From an uncultured Actinomycetes bacterium (GTDB lineage Bacteria; Actinomycetota; Actinomycetes; Nanopelagicales; Nanopelagicaceae), in NCBI GenBank assembly GCA_903932705.1, contig CAIZHC010000268.1, positions 1 to 12,047 on the forward strand: a stretch of DNA of 12,047 nucleotides, written 5' to 3'. Below the pieces are notes generated by a model that was not told the origin of the DNA, made no database searches, and saw only the letters and a program-made list of their open reading frames with translations. This document shows positions 1 to 6,695 of the stretch, in pieces. The stretch's first letter is position 1. Every line of letters starts with the position of its first letter. The position numbers and the translations under genes were made by a program.

Positions 1-9
1 TGATTTCAT
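1..9 (-). CDS. 5' end of an unidentified gene co-transcribed with the IclR regulator (partial)
   Basis: Only the start codon and two further codons (Met-Lys-Ser) lie in the window, so no function can be given. The start is supported in two ways: its ATG overlaps the TGA of the IclR gene in the arrangement ATGA, and an AAGGAG Shine-Dalgarno motif (minus strand, 21 to 16) sits six bases upstream. It is therefore very likely translationally coupled to the regulator and transcribed from the same promoter. By context it may be another enzyme of the sugar-acid pathway, but this is inference. Confidence 0.55.
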
Positions 10-800
10 CGAGCTCTCCTTGATATCTTTCGGCCGTGTATCTCATCGGTAACGCGATCTGCATACTTAATAATTAATTTTCCAAGGCTTGAGACTTGGG
101 CATCCGTCATATCGGTTTTAACGCCGGTAGCGCTAATTGCTCCGATGCATTTTCCAAAATGGTCGAAGAATGTTGCACCTACGCAGAAGATACCTTGAGC
201 ATCCTCTTCATCATCAGTTGCAAATCCAACTTTACGTATATGTTCGAGCTCCTTTTTTAACTCCGCTACCTTGGTAATTGAATTCTTGGTTCGTGAAATT
301 AAACCACTCTCTTTTACAACCGATTCAATCTCTTCATCTGTTAGTTCGGCCAGAATGGCTTTACCCGCAGAGCTAACATGCGGGAGCTCGCGAATTCCTA
401 GCGGTGTATGGAAGCGAACGAAACCTGGTCCATCGACGCGGTAGATGAACACTGGATAGCCGCCATCATTTCGGGCGACGCGAATCGTCAATCCCGATTT
501 TGCGCTCAATTCCTCGAGGAGCGGACGCGCGATGGTGATGAGTGGATCGCGTGCGGATGCCAAATCCCCTAATCGGATCAACATCATGCCCGGTAAGTAC
601 TTTGGGCCAGGATCAACGATGCGCAGATATCCGAAATCAACGAGAGTTCTGAGTGTGGCTAGAACTGCGCTCTTTGAACCGCCGACCGCCTTCGCAATCT
701 CTGAAAGCGTCATGCCATTCTCTGGGCCACCAACAATGAGTTCAACGAGGTCAAGGGCTCGGGCAACGCTGCCGACAGAAGGGGCGGAACTTTGAGCCAT
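6..800 (-). CDS. IclR-family transcriptional regulator
   Basis: A DNA-binding regulator of 264 residues, the usual IclR length. Residues about 8-70 form the N-terminal winged helix-turn-helix, with the recognition region around residues 31-55 (TLSEIAKAVG, then SAVLATLRTL). Residues about 80-255 form the C-terminal effector-binding domain, with the family-typical HVSSAGKAILA (141-151) and DDEEDAQGIFCVGA (197-210). An in-frame ATG at 827 would add nine residues, but the ATG at 800 is preferred because AAGGGAGGG (minus strand, 812-804) lies three bases before it. The gene is divergent from the TIM-barrel/dehydratase operon, and a perfect palindrome lies between them, so it probably controls that operon and itself. 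IclR proteins often sense small carboxylic acids; a sugar acid or keto-deoxy acid is a reasonable guess for the ligand. Family confidence is high, ligand unknown. Confidence 0.93.
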   Translation of the reverse strand: MAQSSAPSVGSVARALDLVELIVGGPENGMTLSEIAKAVGGSKSAVLATLRTLVDFGYLRIVDPGPKYLPGMMLIRLGDLASARDPLITIARPLLEELSAKSGLTIRVARNDGGYPVFIYRVDGPGFVRFHTPLGIRELPHVSSAGKAILAELTDEEIESVVKESGLISRTKNSITKVAELKKELEHIRKVGFATDDEEDAQGIFCVGATFFDHFGKCIGAISATGVKTDMTDAQVSSLGKLIIKYADRVTDEIHGRKISRRAR

Positions 801-820
801 AAACCCTCCCTTGGAAGTCA

Positions 821-848
821 TTGACAATTAATCTGACTACGAAATACT
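821..848 (+). promoter_or_regulatory. Candidate promoter of the sugar-acid operon
   Basis: A perfect -35 consensus TTGACA lies at 821-826, followed by a 16-base spacer and a -10-like AATACT at 843-848 (an alternative, TACTAG at 845-850, gives 18 bases). Transcription would start near 855, inside the palindrome at 853-871, leaving a leader of about 35 bases. The -10 overlaps the -10 of the divergent candidate promoter on the other strand, so the two promoters probably compete and share one operator. Confidence 0.55.
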
Positions 849-872
849 AGAGTGCCGAACGGTGTTCGGCAA
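844..872 (-). promoter_or_regulatory. Candidate promoter of the IclR gene
   Basis: Read on the minus strand there is a -35-like TTGCCG (872-867), a 17-base spacer and a -10-like TAGTAT (849-844). Each matches the sigma-70-type consensus at four of six positions. The palindrome at 853-871 fills the spacer and touches the -35 box, so a protein bound there would block this promoter, which suggests autorepression. This is a by-eye prediction. Confidence 0.45.
853..871. promoter_or_regulatory. Perfect 19-bp palindrome, probable IclR operator
   Basis: The sequence TGCCGAAC-GGT-GTTCGGCA is an exact 8-bp inverted repeat around a 3-bp centre. Palindromes of about this size in the divergent promoter region are the usual binding sites of IclR-family regulators. 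It overlaps the expected start of rightward transcription and lies between the -10 and -35 of the leftward promoter, so binding should repress both. Just downstream, GAACGG recurs at 877-882 (first copy 857-862) and might be an accessory half-site. That the neighbouring IclR protein binds here is inference. Confidence 0.7.
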
Positions 873-889
873 TACAGAACGGACATTAA

Positions 890-1804
890 ATGTTGGCAGA
901 TTCACTTCTAGGTGGCTTTCCTTCCGAGCTGATCCCTCCCTCAAGTGAAGTTAAGTTTCCTGATGGAGCAGACTTTCGCATTGAGATTCCATCGGTAGAG
1001 GGTCCAAAGGTTTTGTTGGCAGTACTTGATGAGGCAAAGAAGCGTGGAGTAACAGTTAACCGCGTCTCTCAAGGAAGTGGCGCCATGCTCCACACCGAAT
1101 CAGAGTTGAAAGAGTTCTCTCGAATTGCTGCGGATGCCGGTTTAGAGATTTCGCTTTTCGTCGGACCGCGCGAGGAATGGGGCGTTGGCGCAATGTCACG
1201 TAGCCCAGAAGGACCAGCACTCGGTGGATCAGTACGCGGAATGCGTCAACTTCGTTATGCAGTTGAAGATTGTCTACGCGCGATTGAATGCGGCATTCGT
1301 GGATTGCTTGTTGCTGACCTCGGGTTACTTCAAGTTCTCAATGAAGCACGCGCGGCAGGAAAGATTCCCGCAGATGTCATTTTCAAAGTTTCCGTGATGA
1401 AGGCACCTTCTAATCCTGCAACTCTTAAGGTGCTTGAAGGTCTGGGTGGAGATACGGTGAATCTTCCTACCGATTTGACGCTCAATGAGCTTCGCGAGAT
1501 GCGCGCGGTTACTAAGTTACCCATTGATCTCTATGTAGAAGCTCCAGATGGGCTCGGTGGAGTTGTTCGTGGAAATGAAATCGCAGATTTAGTTGCTGCT
1601 GCATCTCCACTCTACGTGAAATTTGGTTTGCGCAACTCTCGTGGACTATATCCATCTGGATTACATCTTGATAATGATGCCAGCATCATTGCGCGCGAGA
1701 AAGTTCGTCGTGCCGAGATTTCTCTTGAATGGCTTAAGCGCGACGGACGCTCATTTGTACAGTCACAACCTGGAGCGGAAGGCCTTGGAATTCCAAAGCT
1801 ATGA
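890..1804 (+). CDS. U32-peptidase-like TIM-barrel protein, possible sugar-acid pathway enzyme
   Basis: A soluble protein of 304 residues with no signal peptide or membrane segment. Alternating hydrophobic strands and helices (for example VIFKVSVMKA, PIDLYVEAP, PLYVKFGLRN) suggest a TIM barrel. It resembles actinobacterial proteins usually labelled U32-family peptidase, but I do not see the cysteine cluster of U32 and UbiU/UbiV iron-sulphur proteins; the nearest is a Cys-x5-Cys in DCLRAIEC. Candidate active-site stretches are GPREEWG (about 97-103) and KFGLRNSRGLYPSG near the C-terminus. Its TGA overlaps the ATG of the sugar-acid dehydratase, so the two are translationally coupled and probably act together. 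A role on the dehydratase substrate or product, for example as an aldolase or lyase, is speculation from context. The start at 890 has only a weak GGA six bases upstream. Confidence 0.75.
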   Translation: MLADSLLGGFPSELIPPSSEVKFPDGADFRIEIPSVEGPKVLLAVLDEAKKRGVTVNRVSQGSGAMLHTESELKEFSRIAADAGLEISLFVGPREEWGVGAMSRSPEGPALGGSVRGMRQLRYAVEDCLRAIECGIRGLLVADLGLLQVLNEARAAGKIPADVIFKVSVMKAPSNPATLKVLEGLGGDTVNLPTDLTLNELREMRAVTKLPIDLYVEAPDGLGGVVRGNEIADLVAAASPLYVKFGLRNSRGLYPSGLHLDNDASIIAREKVRRAEISLEWLKRDGRSFVQSQPGAEGLGIPKL

Positions 1805-3543
1805 CCAAACTCCCGAAGTTTCCTATCAACTTTCGCAGTAGCGAGTGGTTTGCTGGCAATGATGAAGTTGCCTTGGCACACCGAGTTGTCATGGCTTCGG
1901 TTGGGCAGAAGGTGGATGCTGATAATTCCAAACCAATAATCGGAATTGCTGACTCATCAAGTGATCTCAATCCTTGCAATTTACCGCTTCGTAATTTCAT
2001 AGATGAGGTAAAGCGCGGAATCGAAGATGCTGGAGGGATCCCCATGGTCTTTCCGGTGATGTCTCTTGGTGAAGATCTTATGAAACCAAGCGCGATGTTG
2101 TATCGAAACCTACTATCTATTGAAGTTGAGGAGTATCTGCGCTCCTACCCGATTGATGGGGTAGTGCTATTGGCGAACTGCGACAAGAGTGTTCCTGGCG
2201 CGCTCATGGGAGCATTGAGTGCTGATCTACCCACTCTGATGTTTACCGCAGGTGCACGTCCGGCAGCGTTCTTTAAGGGAAAGAAAGTTGGAACTGGTAC
2301 CGAACTCTGGCGAATGTGGTCGGATTACCGCGATTCCAAGATAAGCGAATCAGAATGGAAAGAGTTTGAAGCGTGCCTTAACTGTGGCTTGGGTTCCTGC
2401 AACACAATGGGCACAGCCTCCTCTGTTGCGATGATGGTTGAAGCACTCGGACTTACTCTCCCCGGAACATCTACCCACGCAGAAAATAGTCCTGCACGTA
2501 AAGAGGCGGCATATGAGACGGGCCGTCAGATTGTAGAGATGACCAAGAACGGATGGAGTCCATCGCGGATTCTTACCGCGGGTTCATTTAGAAATGCAAT
2601 CCGTGTACTGCAATCGTGCGGTGGATCAACAAATGCAATCATTCATCTCTTAGCTTTGTCTGGTCGTGTCGATGGAAAATTAACACTCGACCAAATTAAT
2701 ACCTTAGGTGAAGGTCTCTCTGTGATTGTCGATGTTGAGCCGTCTGGAAGTGAATTGATTCAAGCATTTGATATCGCAGGCGGTGTGCCGGCTCTCATCT
2801 CTCGCATCACGGAAGTATTTGAAGGAAGTGAGCTGACGGCGCTAGGTAACTCCTGGGACGAAAACTTGGCGCCGGCGCTCGAGGGTTCTGTTATCAAAAC
2901 TCTTTCGGAGCCAATTTACCCAAAGCCAGCCTTTGCAGTTGTCTCTGGTTCCCTCGCGCCTAATGGCGCCTTGATCAAGATATCGGCAGCATCTGAAGAA
3001 TTGTTAATTCACTCTGGACCGGCAGTGGTCTTTAACGGATATGAAGATATGCGCACGCGTATTGATGACGAGACGTTGACCATCACAAAAGAATCTGTCT
3101 TGATTCTCAATAATTGTGGACCAGTCGGAGTGCCGGGAATGCCGGAATGGGGAATGATTCCCATTCCAAAGCGTTTGCTCGCGCAAGGAGTCACAGATAT
3201 GGTGAGAATCTCTGATGCACGAATGAGTGGAACCTCATTCGGCACTTGCATCCTCCATGTTTCACCCGAATCAGCAGTGGGCGGACCGCTAGCGATAGTT
3301 AAAGATGGAGATTTGATCTCAGTTGATATTCCCGCTGGAAAATTAGACCTTCTTATTAGCGGTTTTGAGCGCGAAGAACGTATGCGCGCTTGGTCCCGCC
3401 CAATTTCAAGCCATCTTCGCGGATGGCCCGCTCTCTACCAGCAACATGTTCTTCAAGCTGAACAGGGTTGCGATCTCGATTTCCTACGCCCCACCTCACC
3501 CGAGATGCGTAGGTTTGTTCCGCCAGTTGTTGGAAGGTCATGA
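1801..3543 (+). CDS. IlvD/Edd-family dehydratase, probable sugar-acid (pentonate-type) dehydratase
   Basis: A cytoplasmic iron-sulphur enzyme of 580 residues, predicted to remove water from a sugar acid to give a 2-keto-3-deoxy acid. Cys59 (LNPCN), Cys127 (NCDKS) and Cys200 (GLGSC) would hold the [2Fe-2S] cluster; Glu91, Asp128 and Glu449 would bind magnesium; Lys129 follows the Asp as in enzymes where it is carbamylated; Ser476 in SDARMSGTSFGT is the expected catalytic serine. These positions agree closely with my recollection of Rhizobium L-arabinonate dehydratase, and the C-terminus ending FVPPVVGRS is typical of the sugar-acid branch rather than of the IlvD of valine and isoleucine synthesis. 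The ATG overlaps the stop of the TIM-barrel gene (ATGA). Substrate (arabinonate, xylonate, another aldonate) cannot be fixed from sequence alone. Confidence 0.9.
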   Translation: MTKLPKFPINFRSSEWFAGNDEVALAHRVVMASVGQKVDADNSKPIIGIADSSSDLNPCNLPLRNFIDEVKRGIEDAGGIPMVFPVMSLGEDLMKPSAMLYRNLLSIEVEEYLRSYPIDGVVLLANCDKSVPGALMGALSADLPTLMFTAGARPAAFFKGKKVGTGTELWRMWSDYRDSKISESEWKEFEACLNCGLGSCNTMGTASSVAMMVEALGLTLPGTSTHAENSPARKEAAYETGRQIVEMTKNGWSPSRILTAGSFRNAIRVLQSCGGSTNAIIHLLALSGRVDGKLTLDQINTLGEGLSVIVDVEPSGSELIQAFDIAGGVPALISRITEVFEGSELTALGNSWDENLAPALEGSVIKTLSEPIYPKPAFAVVSGSLAPNGALIKISAASEELLIHSGPAVVFNGYEDMRTRIDDETLTITKESVLILNNCGPVGVPGMPEWGMIPIPKRLLAQGVTDMVRISDARMSGTSFGTCILHVSPESAVGGPLAIVKDGDLISVDIPAGKLDLLISGFEREERMRAWSRPISSHLRGWPALYQQHVLQAEQGCDLDFLRPTSPEMRRFVPPVVGRS

Positions 3544-3595
3544 TGACATCTACGACCGTTGCCACCGTCGCCACAAATCCAACAACTACTACTAC

Positions 3596-3602
3596 AGGAG
3601 GA
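3596..3602 (+). promoter_or_regulatory. Strong ribosome binding site of the sugar-binding protein gene
   Basis: AGGAGGA ends three bases before the ATG at 3606 and is the closest match to the anti-Shine-Dalgarno sequence I noticed in the window. It decides the start at 3606 over the ATG at 3540 and suggests high-level translation of the binding protein compared with its operon partners. Confidence 0.75.
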
Positions 3603-3605
3603 AGA

Positions 3606-4889
3606 ATGCGTAATAAAAGCATCCTCGTCGGCGCACTAGCTTTCGCTATGGCGTTTACAGGAATCGGCATCACCGCATCAAATGCAAATGCTAGTGGGAC
3701 AGTTATTACCATCTGGCATAACTTGGGCACGACACAAAATGCCACCGCTGTTAAGGGCCTCACAGATGCATATACAAAGTTGCATCCTGATGTCACTTTC
3801 AAGCTAGTTGATCAGCCTGCTGATAACTACTTCGCTCTTCTACAAGCCGCAGCGATCTCTAAAAAGGGTCCTGATATGGCTCTCATGTGGACCGGACTTT
3901 TTGCTCTGCAATACAAGAGCTACCTTCAAAACCTTAAGGGCACAGTTGCAGCATCTGCACTCGCCAATGTTGGTTCTTTGAACTGGTCCTCACCAAACTT
4001 TGACGCTGCAAATGGCCCCTATGTAATGCCATTTGATCGTCAGTTCTATATCGGTTTCTACAACAAAGCTGCATTTACTAAAGCAGGAGTTAAAGCTGTT
4101 CCAACTACTTGGACAGAGCTTTACTCGGCATGCACCAAGTTGAAGACCGCGGGATATACCCCAATCGTCTACGGCAATGGCGGACAAAGCCTCGGTGCTT
4201 TGTACTACCCATGGTACGACGCTAGCTACATCGCAATCGGACAAGGTGCGACAGGTATGAAGGATCTCTATACCGGTACAAACCAGTGGAACTCTGCTGC
4301 AAACGTTGCTGCCTACAAGAAGTATGCAGCTCTTAAGACCGCAGGTTGCACAAACTCCGACGTGCTAACAAAGACCAACAACCTCGATGATTTCTTGGGC
4401 GGAAAAGCTGCCATGATCATTGATGGAACGTGGGATACCCAGAAGTTCACAGACAAGATGGGTAAGAATGTTGCAGCTTTTGTTCCTCCATTCTCTGATA
4501 AGCCAATTAAGGGTGTCGTTGAATTCGCTGGACAAGGCTTGAGTATGACCAACTACTCAAAGAACAAAGCCGCTGTTGCTGCATTCATGGCATTCATGGC
4601 GACTCCAGCCGCTGCAAAGGTGGTAGATGCTGCTGGTTTGATCTCTGATGTGAATGGTTCTGTTACATCTAATGCAGTGAACCAACAGATGTTGGACTTC
4701 GCCGCTAAGGGTGGCTACACACGTTTCCCAATGCTAGATAACGTCTTGCAAGGTGATGTTGTGGATGCTGGTAACAAGATTCTGCCTGCAATTCTTGGTG
4801 GAACAACCTCAGTTACTGGCGGCTTGAAGCAGATGGCTCAGGTTTGGAACAACCTGGCCCCCGCTAAGCGTGGCAAGACCTACAACTAG
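3606..4889 (+). CDS. ABC transporter sugar-binding protein (CUT1 type, UgpB/MalE-like)
   Basis: An extracellular solute-binding protein of 427 residues, the usual size for family 1 carbohydrate-binding proteins (COG1653). The N-terminus is a Sec signal peptide: Arg/Lys at 2-4, a hydrophobic core at 6-24, and likely cleavage after Ala29 (NANA, then SGTV). The mature protein starts TVITIWHNLG and has the family-typical GPDMALMWTGLF, an aromatic-rich ligand region, and GGKAAMIIDGTWD. No lipobox cysteine is present, unlike most Gram-positive binding proteins. The frame is open back to an ATG at 3540 that overlaps the dehydratase stop, but that would add a Thr/Val-rich 22-residue extension before the signal peptide; the start at 3606 is chosen because AGGAGGA (3596-3602) lies three bases before it. 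It should feed the two permeases encoded downstream. Ligand unknown; a mono- or oligosaccharide is likely. Confidence 0.9.
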   Translation: MRNKSILVGALAFAMAFTGIGITASNANASGTVITIWHNLGTTQNATAVKGLTDAYTKLHPDVTFKLVDQPADNYFALLQAAAISKKGPDMALMWTGLFALQYKSYLQNLKGTVAASALANVGSLNWSSPNFDAANGPYVMPFDRQFYIGFYNKAAFTKAGVKAVPTTWTELYSACTKLKTAGYTPIVYGNGGQSLGALYYPWYDASYIAIGQGATGMKDLYTGTNQWNSAANVAAYKKYAALKTAGCTNSDVLTKTNNLDDFLGGKAAMIIDGTWDTQKFTDKMGKNVAAFVPPFSDKPIKGVVEFAGQGLSMTNYSKNKAAVAAFMAFMATPAAAKVVDAAGLISDVNGSVTSNAVNQQMLDFAAKGGYTRFPMLDNVLQGDVVDAGNKILPAILGGTTSVTGGLKQMAQVWNNLAPAKRGKTYN

Positions 4890-4912
4890 TTCATACAGCC
4901 TGTAGTAGGTAC

Positions 4913-4949
4913 GTGCGAGAGAGCAAGGCGACCCCTTGCTCTCTCGTGC
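4913..4949 (+). terminator. Strong hairpin between binding-protein and permease genes (attenuator or RNA-stabilising)
   Basis: A 13-bp perfect stem pairs 4916-4928 (CGAGAGAGCAAGG) with 4934-4946, closing a 5-base loop (4929-4933). Two G-U pairs and one G-C pair can extend it to 16 bp. No run of T follows, so it is not a standard Rho-independent terminator. It sits 23 bases after the binding-protein stop and about 50 bases before the first permease. Hairpins in this place in ABC transporter operons are known to protect the upstream message or partly end transcription, so that binding protein is made in excess over permeases. Which applies here is not visible from sequence. Confidence 0.65.
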
Positions 4950-4997
4950 ACTACGCAGTTCACGCAGAGACACTTAATGGATTGATTGAAAGGCGAG

Positions 4998-5879
4998 ATG
5001 AAAGCTAAGAGACGCGATTTAGGACATCAACGGAGAAGAGTCGGTGTTCTCTTTATGTTGCCTGCTCTCGCTTTAGTGAGCGCCTTCCTTGGACTTCCAA
5101 TTCTCCAAGCGATCTACTACTCATTTACACAATGGGATGGAATCACTGCAGTTTGGACTGGTATCAGCACATACAGTCACGAACTTCGAGATCCAATCTT
5201 CTGGCGAGTCCTTGAAAATAATGGGCTCTTATTAATCGGTATTCCAGTCGCCATGTTGCTTCCTATGGGGATCGCCTTTTTGCTCAATGAGAAAGTCCCC
5301 GGTTGGAAGATATTCCGATCCATCTATTTCCTACCAACCGCCATCTCATGGGTTGTTATTGGAATGGTTTCCCTGCGCTTCTTCGCTCAGCAAGGTCTAC
5401 TCAACGGCATCCTAAAAGGCTTCGGCCTTGGCTTTATTCACACCGACTTACTCTCTTCAGAGCGTGGTGCGCTACTCGCAGTTTCAATTACCTTCATCTG
5501 GTCGATGGTTGGAACTAACACCATCATCTTTCTCACCGGAATGGCAACGCTCGATAACTCCCTCAACGAAGCCGCTCGCATGGATGGTGCCAGCAATCTA
5601 CGTATCTTTAGAAGCATCACCTTGCCTCAACTGCAACGCTTTATTCAATTCTCATTTATCATCACAGTCATTAGCGCATTCACCGCGCTCTTCAGTCTGA
5701 TCTTTGTGATGACCGGTGGCGGACCTGGTTTCGGCACAACAACCTTAGAATTCTTTATTTATCAGAATGCATTCTCACGTGGTGATTTTGGTACCGGAGC
5801 AATGCTTGGAGTCATTCTCTTCTTGATGATGGCCGTGCTTGGAATTGGCCAACTTGCCATCATGAGGAGCAAAGAATGA
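4998..5879 (+). CDS. ABC transporter permease, MalF/UgpA type
   Basis: An inner-membrane permease of 293 residues, typical for CUT1 sugar importers. About six membrane segments are visible near residues 16-38, 74-97, 108-127, 158-181, 214-238 and 267-287, with a basic cytoplasmic N-terminus (KAKRRDLGHQRRR). The EAA loop that docks the ATPase is at 191-210 (EAARMDGASNLRIFRSITLP). FLPTAIS at 111-117 is a family-typical stretch. The ATG at 4998 is preferred, with AAAGG about five bases upstream; an in-frame TTG at 4986 would add four residues. The stop overlaps the start of the second permease (ATGA), so the two subunits are coupled for one-to-one assembly. Confidence 0.93.
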   Translation: MKAKRRDLGHQRRRVGVLFMLPALALVSAFLGLPILQAIYYSFTQWDGITAVWTGISTYSHELRDPIFWRVLENNGLLLIGIPVAMLLPMGIAFLLNEKVPGWKIFRSIYFLPTAISWVVIGMVSLRFFAQQGLLNGILKGFGLGFIHTDLLSSERGALLAVSITFIWSMVGTNTIIFLTGMATLDNSLNEAARMDGASNLRIFRSITLPQLQRFIQFSFIITVISAFTALFSLIFVMTGGGPGFGTTTLEFFIYQNAFSRGDFGTGAMLGVILFLMMAVLGIGQLAIMRSKE

Positions 5880-6694
5880 AGACCTTGATGAATATGAAGC
5901 GTAAGCAACTTGTCATTTTCATCGCGATGGTGCTTTTCGCTATTGTCATGATTTATCCCTTTTACTTCATGATTAACACCTCTTTCAAATCAAATGCGCA
6001 GTTCCTAGGAGCTAGCGGTCACTCTTTTGCCTCTTGGCATAAGCTTTTCCATGCGCTTCCCGTTGGGCGACAACTCTGGAACTCAACTGTTGTCTGCGTC
6101 TGTTCAATCATTATCATTCTGATTGTTAGCACGATGGCGGGTTATTCTCTCGCCAAGTTGCGCTCAAAACTCTCGTGGCTCTTCTTTCTTGGAATTGTTG
6201 GCGCGATGTTAATTCCATTGCAATCAATCATCATTCCCGCATATATCAACGCCAGCCATGTAAATCTTCTCTCTGGGTACTGGGGTGCGATATTCCTGTA
6301 CTCCGCTCTAGGAACTCCTTTCGCTACATTCCTTATGACCTCATATTTCCGAGGTTTACCGGATGACTTAATCGAGGCAGCAATCTGCGACGGATTAAGT
6401 TATCGACGAGTATTCACAAAGATAGCGATGCCGCTGGCAGTTCCTGCGGTTGTCACCATTATTGTTCTGCAATTTATCCAGATCTGGGATGACTTGTTGG
6501 TTGGTTTGCTCTTCATTCAAGATCCTAATTACCGAACCATCACCGTTGGACTTGGCGCACTTTCAGCTGGTCGCACCACAGATATTCCAGTTCTGATGGC
6601 TGGATCTCTCATCAGCGCTATCCCTGCTGTCGCCGTCTACTTGATCTTCCAACGTCAACTAGTAAATGGTTTAACCGCTGGAATTGGAAAGTAA
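5876..6694 (+). CDS. ABC transporter permease, MalG/UgpE type
   Basis: The partner permease, 272 residues, also typical of CUT1 sugar importers. Predicted membrane segments lie near residues 12-33, 70-93, 100-120, 136-157, 189-210 and 241-259. The EAA ATPase-docking loop is at 167-186 (EAAICDGLSYRRVFTKIAMP), and the short C-terminus (QLVNGLTAGIGK) is characteristic of the MalG/UgpE group. The ATG overlaps the TGA of the first permease, and GAGGAG lies about seven bases upstream. No ATP-binding subunit is encoded next to the permeases, so the pair probably uses a shared MsmX/UgpC-like ATPase encoded elsewhere, which is common in Gram-positive CUT1 systems. Confidence 0.93.
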   Translation: MKTLMNMKRKQLVIFIAMVLFAIVMIYPFYFMINTSFKSNAQFLGASGHSFASWHKLFHALPVGRQLWNSTVVCVCSIIIILIVSTMAGYSLAKLRSKLSWLFFLGIVGAMLIPLQSIIIPAYINASHVNLLSGYWGAIFLYSALGTPFATFLMTSYFRGLPDDLIEAAICDGLSYRRVFTKIAMPLAVPAVVTIIVLQFIQIWDDLLVGLLFIQDPNYRTITVGLGALSAGRTTDIPVLMAGSLISAIPAVAVYLIFQRQLVNGLTAGIGK

Positions 6695-6695
6695 A

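Noticed and set aside
532..795. Plus-strand open frame of 87 codons across the IclR gene
   Set aside because: It lies wholly antisense to a clear IclR coding sequence and shows no domain or ribosome site.
890..1804. Calling the first operon gene a peptidase
   Set aside because: Although it resembles proteins labelled U32 peptidase, no protease active site is visible and the genetic context is sugar-acid catabolism.
3541..3605. Possible microsatellite or repeat region (ACC/ACT/GCC runs) before the binding-protein start
   Set aside because: The units are irregular and short, so I treat it as low-complexity sequence rather than a true repeat array.
3356..3802. Minus-strand open frame of 148 codons over the dehydratase end and binding-protein start
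   Set aside because: It spans two well-supported genes on the other strand and its composition mirrors the Thr codon run and signal peptide opposite; no family resemblance.
4913..4949. Full Rho-independent terminator ending the operon
   Set aside because: No T-run follows the stem and the permeases needed by the binding protein lie directly downstream; partial termination or message protection fits better.
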